Shown piece after piece: positions 60,874 to 64,000 of a stretch of 64,000 nt of DNA. The translations under genes were made by a program, and so were the position numbers. The DNA is from Candidatus Borrarchaeum yapensis. Lineage in GTDB: Archaea > Asgardarchaeota > Sifarchaeia > Borrarchaeales > Borrarchaeaceae. The notes beneath the pieces were generated by a model. It was not told the origin of the DNA, searched no databases, and worked only from the letters and a program-made list of their open reading frames with translations. Location: the NCBI GenBank assembly GCA_016840515.1, contig JAEOSF010000009.1:1-64000 (forward strand), written 5' to 3'. Position 1 is the stretch's first letter. The number at the start of each line of letters is the position of its first letter.

Positions 60874-62154
60874 ATGGTATCAAATGAGCAAATTATCGCA
60901 TTAGGAATTTTTATATTCGTCTTTGCCCTTATAGTCTCTGGCATTAAAGAAAAAACTATTGCTGGCGTTTTTGGACTTGTTTTGTTAGGTGCTTTTAGAA
61001 TTCTCGCTGTTGAAGAGATGATCGCATATGTAGACTGGGAAGCAATTATGTTGCTCTTTGGGCTGATGGTAATAGTGGGTGCATTTAGGGAGGCGGGTGT
61101 TTTTGCATATCTCACAGCCTACATAATCAATTTTACTAAATGTGATCCAAAAAGGATGCATTATATGTTCATTGGCTTGACGGCATTGCTAGCTTCTTTT
61201 TTAGATAGCGTTACGGTAGCGTTGTTTATGGTCACCGTAACGATTATGATTTGCGAGGTGATCGAAGTTAACCCAAAACCGTACATCGTTTCAGAGATTT
61301 TGGCAGCAAATGTAGGCGGAACGGCGACTGCAATAGGTAATCCTCCCAGTATAATGATTGCATCCGCTGCGGGCTTAACATTTGTTGAGTTTGCTGTAAA
61401 TATGGCTCCGATAACCATAGCGTGTCTTGTACTTCTTACGCTATTCTTAAGATGGTACTATAAAGATTCCCTAGAGAAAGCTAAAGTTGCGATGGAAAGC
61501 TGTCCTGTAGCCCCTAGAGCACTTGTCACAGATGAAAATCTCTTCAGATTATGTATTATTGTTTTTCTGGTTTTCGTTGGATTAATGATTAGTCATAGTT
61601 TTATTCATATAAGTCCTGCGATCATTGCATTAGGTTGTTCTGGTGTTCTTTTATTCGTAGGAGGAAAAAAGATGACAAAAATATTACATAAAGTTGAATG
61701 GTCGACTTTACTTTTCTTTGGTTCATTATTTATTGTTGTAGGAGGACTTGATAAAGTTGGAATCCTATATATAGTTGCTGAAGGTATAGCAGGTCTTGTT
61801 GGTCAAAATATGGTAGCAGGAATATTTTTGATTGCATGGACCTCTGCATTAGGCTCTGCTGTAGTAGATAATATACCTCTGGTTGCTACACTTCTTCCAA
61901 TTGTATTTAATATTTCTCAAATCACAGGCCTTGAACAAAAGCCTTTATTGTGGGCTATGGCTCTAGGCGCATGCATGGGTGGTAATTCAACAATTCTTGC
62001 ATCATCAGCAGGAATTGTAGCTCAGGCTGCTACTGAGAAAACTAAGTATCCAATTAAATTTTACGAGTTTCTAAAGGTTGGTCTACTATCGGTGTTTTTA
62101 ACAGTTGGTGTAGGAAGTATTTATCTAGCTATCCGATTCGGAGTTTTTGGTTGA
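60874..62154 (+). CDS. ArsB/NhaD-type ion transporter
   Basis: The 426-residue protein has about 11-12 membrane helices and the ion-transporter superfamily pattern: LDSVTVALFMVTVTIM, NVGGTATAIGNPPSIMI and, in the second half, SALGSAVVDNIPLVATLLPI. The two similar half motifs indicate an internal repeat. Members export arsenite or exchange Na+ for H+; the substrate cannot be read here, and no ArsR or ArsA gene is adjacent. TTAGGAGCAG precedes the ATG. Confidence 0.88.
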   Translation: MVSNEQIIALGIFIFVFALIVSGIKEKTIAGVFGLVLLGAFRILAVEEMIAYVDWEAIMLLFGLMVIVGAFREAGVFAYLTAYIINFTKCDPKRMHYMFIGLTALLASFLDSVTVALFMVTVTIMICEVIEVNPKPYIVSEILAANVGGTATAIGNPPSIMIASAAGLTFVEFAVNMAPITIACLVLLTLFLRWYYKDSLEKAKVAMESCPVAPRALVTDENLFRLCIIVFLVFVGLMISHSFIHISPAIIALGCSGVLLFVGGKKMTKILHKVEWSTLLFFGSLFIVVGGLDKVGILYIVAEGIAGLVGQNMVAGIFLIAWTSALGSAVVDNIPLVATLLPIVFNISQITGLEQKPLLWAMALGACMGGNSTILASSAGIVAQAATEKTKYPIKFYEFLKVGLLSVFLTVGVGSIYLAIRFGVFG

Positions 62155-62205
62155 GATAAAAGCCCATAACTGCTCATGATCTATTTTATAGACATAATTT
62201 GGATT

Positions 62206-63492
62206 TTAAAATCTAAAGAGTGAAATAAATACAAGAAAGATGAGTAAAATTGAGGCTAGAATAACTGTATCTATTATCACGCACTTAAATAAATTGCGTC
62301 CTCCTCCTCCTAGTTTTACATACACTAGTTTGTTCATCACAGCAGAAACTACTGCAGCTAGAATTGTTATCACTGCGATATAGTCAGATATTTTGCCTTG
62401 CGCAAACAAAATAGAAACTGAAAAAATTACGGCACCGGATCCTGCAAACCCACCAATTATACCTGCAATGACTAAACCAGTCTCTCCAAACGTTTGTTGA
62501 AGTATTAGTGTAAGAAATGTAATTCCAACAAATAAGGCAGTAAATTGCAGTGCTGATTTAAAGGAAAAAGGAGACTCTACTTTAGGGGGTATCAAACTCA
62601 TCTCTTTTCGGGGATATCCTCTTACAATACCAGCTAGAAATGCTAGCGCAAGTGGAACAGCAGTATATGCTAATAAAATCGGTGCTAAAATTGCGGCAAT
62701 TAATAAATTTCGTAAGATCATTGTAGCATTTGTAATTACAATCGCTTTCGAGAATAATTTTCCTTGCTCCTTCTTTTCTCCTGATTTACGTGCAATATTT
62801 GTAATACTTGAGACTGTTGCTTCACTATTAGCAACGCCACCAAAACTAGCGAATAGAAACAAGCCTTTTGTTCCAAACTTGTTGAGAGCAATATAGTTCA
62901 GAAATCGAAGGCTCAATAATAGAATTAAAAGATAATATAGCAGACGCAGATTTATAGTGTTAAAAAAGGGCTCAGTTACATTGGGAATTAAAGGAAATAA
63001 TAGCAGGAACAAGACACCTAACTCAAGTGCGGCTATTAATTCTTCATAGGACAATTCTTTTACAATATCGCGTAATTCTTCCTTTACACTCAAAATAAGC
63101 GTTACAAATAGAGCAACGCTAACCGGGAGTAAAATAAAACCATAACCAACCAAAATCCCCATTAGAAATGCAAGTCCAAAGGAAATAGACGTTGTAACGC
63201 CAGGATCTTTTGTTTGAGTTATTTTATACCATGTATGCCCACCAATAAGAATTATCGCAAAAATTGAGCTAACAGCCAAAATAATTAAAGCTATCTGTGG
63301 AATTAATTCAGCAGCAATAGAGGTAAACGTTCCAAGAAGACTCAACAACCCGAAACTTCGAATACCTAGTATTTTGAAATTTCCTTCCTCTCTCGCCGCC
63401 TTTTGTCTCTCAACTCCTATGATAGCTCCTGCACTAAAGCCGATTAATATTCTGATGGCTATTTCTGCTGAAAGAGATGGTGCTATCTGCAT
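62206..63492 (-). CDS. MgtC/SapB-DUF4010 membrane protein
   Basis: The 428-residue protein has an N-terminal MgtC/SapB-type domain (residues about 1-140, RILIGFSAGAIIGVERQ) and a C-terminal DUF4010 domain with about eight more helices. The fusion is common in archaea and bacteria. MgtC proteins have been linked to magnesium limitation and membrane potential; DUF4010 has no known role. It is convergent with the ArsB/NhaD-type gene. Start ATG 63492. Confidence 0.88.
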   Translation of the reverse strand: MQIAPSLSAEIAIRILIGFSAGAIIGVERQKAAREEGNFKILGIRSFGLLSLLGTFTSIAAELIPQIALIILAVSSIFAIILIGGHTWYKITQTKDPGVTTSISFGLAFLMGILVGYGFILLPVSVALFVTLILSVKEELRDIVKELSYEELIAALELGVLFLLLFPLIPNVTEPFFNTINLRLLYYLLILLLSLRFLNYIALNKFGTKGLFLFASFGGVANSEATVSSITNIARKSGEKKEQGKLFSKAIVITNATMILRNLLIAAILAPILLAYTAVPLALAFLAGIVRGYPRKEMSLIPPKVESPFSFKSALQFTALFVGITFLTLILQQTFGETGLVIAGIIGGFAGSGAVIFSVSILFAQGKISDYIAVITILAAVVSAVMNKLVYVKLGGGGRNLFKCVIIDTVILASILLIFLVFISLFRF

Positions 63493-64000
63493 AATATTCC
63501 ATCCTAATAATGAGATGAAATATTTTTTCGTTGTTCTTTATATTTTTTTTTAGATATCAATAAAATTAGAAGATAAAACTATAAAGATGATGACGCAAAC
63601 TTATTAGATGGCTAAGCAAATCAACTCCTTTATTGAACAATAAAACACGATTATATAACTTTAGAATTTACAAAAATTTCACTGTGAAAATAAGTGAGAC
63701 CAACATAGTGTGCCAATTTTTTTAAGTGAAAATATTCTCCTATATGGCTTTAAGAAAAGTAATATCACATTAATTAAAAGTATTGAAGCCACAAAACTAA
63801 TTCAAATTCTTAATATGAATTTATTTGTTAAAATTTTTGATAAAAAGGTCTACCATATTCTATATTTCCGCCAACAAGATGGAATATAGTCTGCTATGTC
63901 TATTTTTTGCGAAATTTCTAAAGAGGATAACTTCTTTTGGTTCTGAATTGTAATGACTGTATTGTCACTCACTGTCATCATCATCATGAATTCTTATTGA
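63493..64000. other. Right-edge non-coding region
   Basis: These 508 AT-rich bases contain the MgtC promoter and otherwise no clear gene. A 45-codon minus-strand frame (63850-63987, starting MMMMTVSDN) is present but has no ribosome-binding site, so it is not called. Confidence 0.3.

Noticed and set aside
63850-63987. 45-codon minus-strand frame at the right edge (MMMMTVSDN...)
   Set aside because: It lacks a ribosome-binding site and a recognisable fold, and AT-rich DNA gives such frames by chance.
1-64000. CRISPR array
   Set aside because: No set of short identical repeats at regular spacing was seen; the only regular repeats are LRR codons and the acidic microprotein codons.
1-64000. rRNA or tRNA genes
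   Set aside because: No TTCRANNC T-loop with matching arms or rRNA-like conserved block was recognised in the gaps; a tRNAscan or Rfam search would be needed to exclude them.

Overview
The window looks archaeal. It carries deoxyhypusine synthase, a pyruvoyl-dependent arginine decarboxylase, CO dehydrogenase subunits of the archaeal acetyl-CoA decarbonylase/synthase type (CdhA and CdhB), a homoaconitase-type dehydratase pair, a RadA/KaiC-like ATPase, a DUF99 protein, GGTG/GGAG ribosome-binding sites, TATA-like boxes and T-run terminators. DNA is AT-rich. A stand-alone Roadblock/LC7 protein, a probable longin-like protein fused to a winged helix, a small seven-helix membrane protein, a JAMM/MPN protein, giant SDS22-like leucine-rich-repeat proteins and a coiled-coil TrmB protein together suggest an Asgard (Promethearchaeota) archaeon. 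That placement is inference; no rRNA or tRNA gene was found to test it.

Layout. 0-5 kb: tail of an unknown gene, a 796-residue LRR protein made of three modules, and an ABC-2 exporter followed by two microprotein genes that the ORF track misses. 5-11.3 kb: an Lrp regulator with a cysteine tail divergent from a ferredoxin, a winged-helix protein, two DGC-type zinc-binding proteins and cdhA-cdhB. 11.5-12 kb: a GC-rich, hairpin-rich insertion that looks like an IS200/IS605 right end with no transposase. 12-18.6 kb: a hypothetical gene, a TrmB-like coiled-coil protein, a double universal stress protein and two tandem amino-acid permeases. 18.6-23.4 kb: homocitrate-synthase-like enzyme, homoaconitase-type large and small subunits and an M20 deacylase, most simply a 2-oxoacid elongation or lysine (aminoadipate) module. 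23.4-30 kb: a 684-residue protein of unknown function, a PHP phosphoesterase with a dolichol-phosphate-mannose-synthase-like glycosyltransferase and a large membrane protein, then Roadblock and VOC proteins. 30-39.8 kb: seven-helix protein, longin-like protein, coiled-coil protein, LOG-like protein, hisS, metallo-beta-lactamase, RAD55-like ATPase with DUF99, and a TPR protein.

40-46 kb: three microproteins (one lysine-rich, two Trp/Asp/Glu-rich), a diverged direct repeat, a possible PaaX/Cas2-like protein, a second IS605-like structured element and a Ski2/Hel308-type helicase. 46.4-50.1 kb: a minus-strand polyamine/hypusine cluster, pdaD - methyltransferase - dys - speB. 51-55.8 kb: a third Trp-acidic microprotein, then four co-directional genes (threonine-synthase-like PLP enzyme, MurL-like epimerase, D-Ala-D-Ala-ligase-like ATP-grasp, GNAT) that look like a peptide pathway. 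55.8-64 kb: PadR regulator with a doubled palindromic operator and a half-size MFS protein, a JAMM protein, a full-length MFS transporter, a second LRR protein, an ArsB/NhaD-type transporter and an MgtC-DUF4010 protein.

The strongest candidates for something undescribed are (1) the paralogous Trp-acidic microproteins sharing the core G-[YF]-D-x-E-W-E-D, beside a polylysine microprotein and a TPR protein, and (2) the MurL-like/Ddl-like/Thr-synthase-like/GNAT operon in an organism that shows no other wall genes here. All family calls come from reading motifs by eye; no database search was run.
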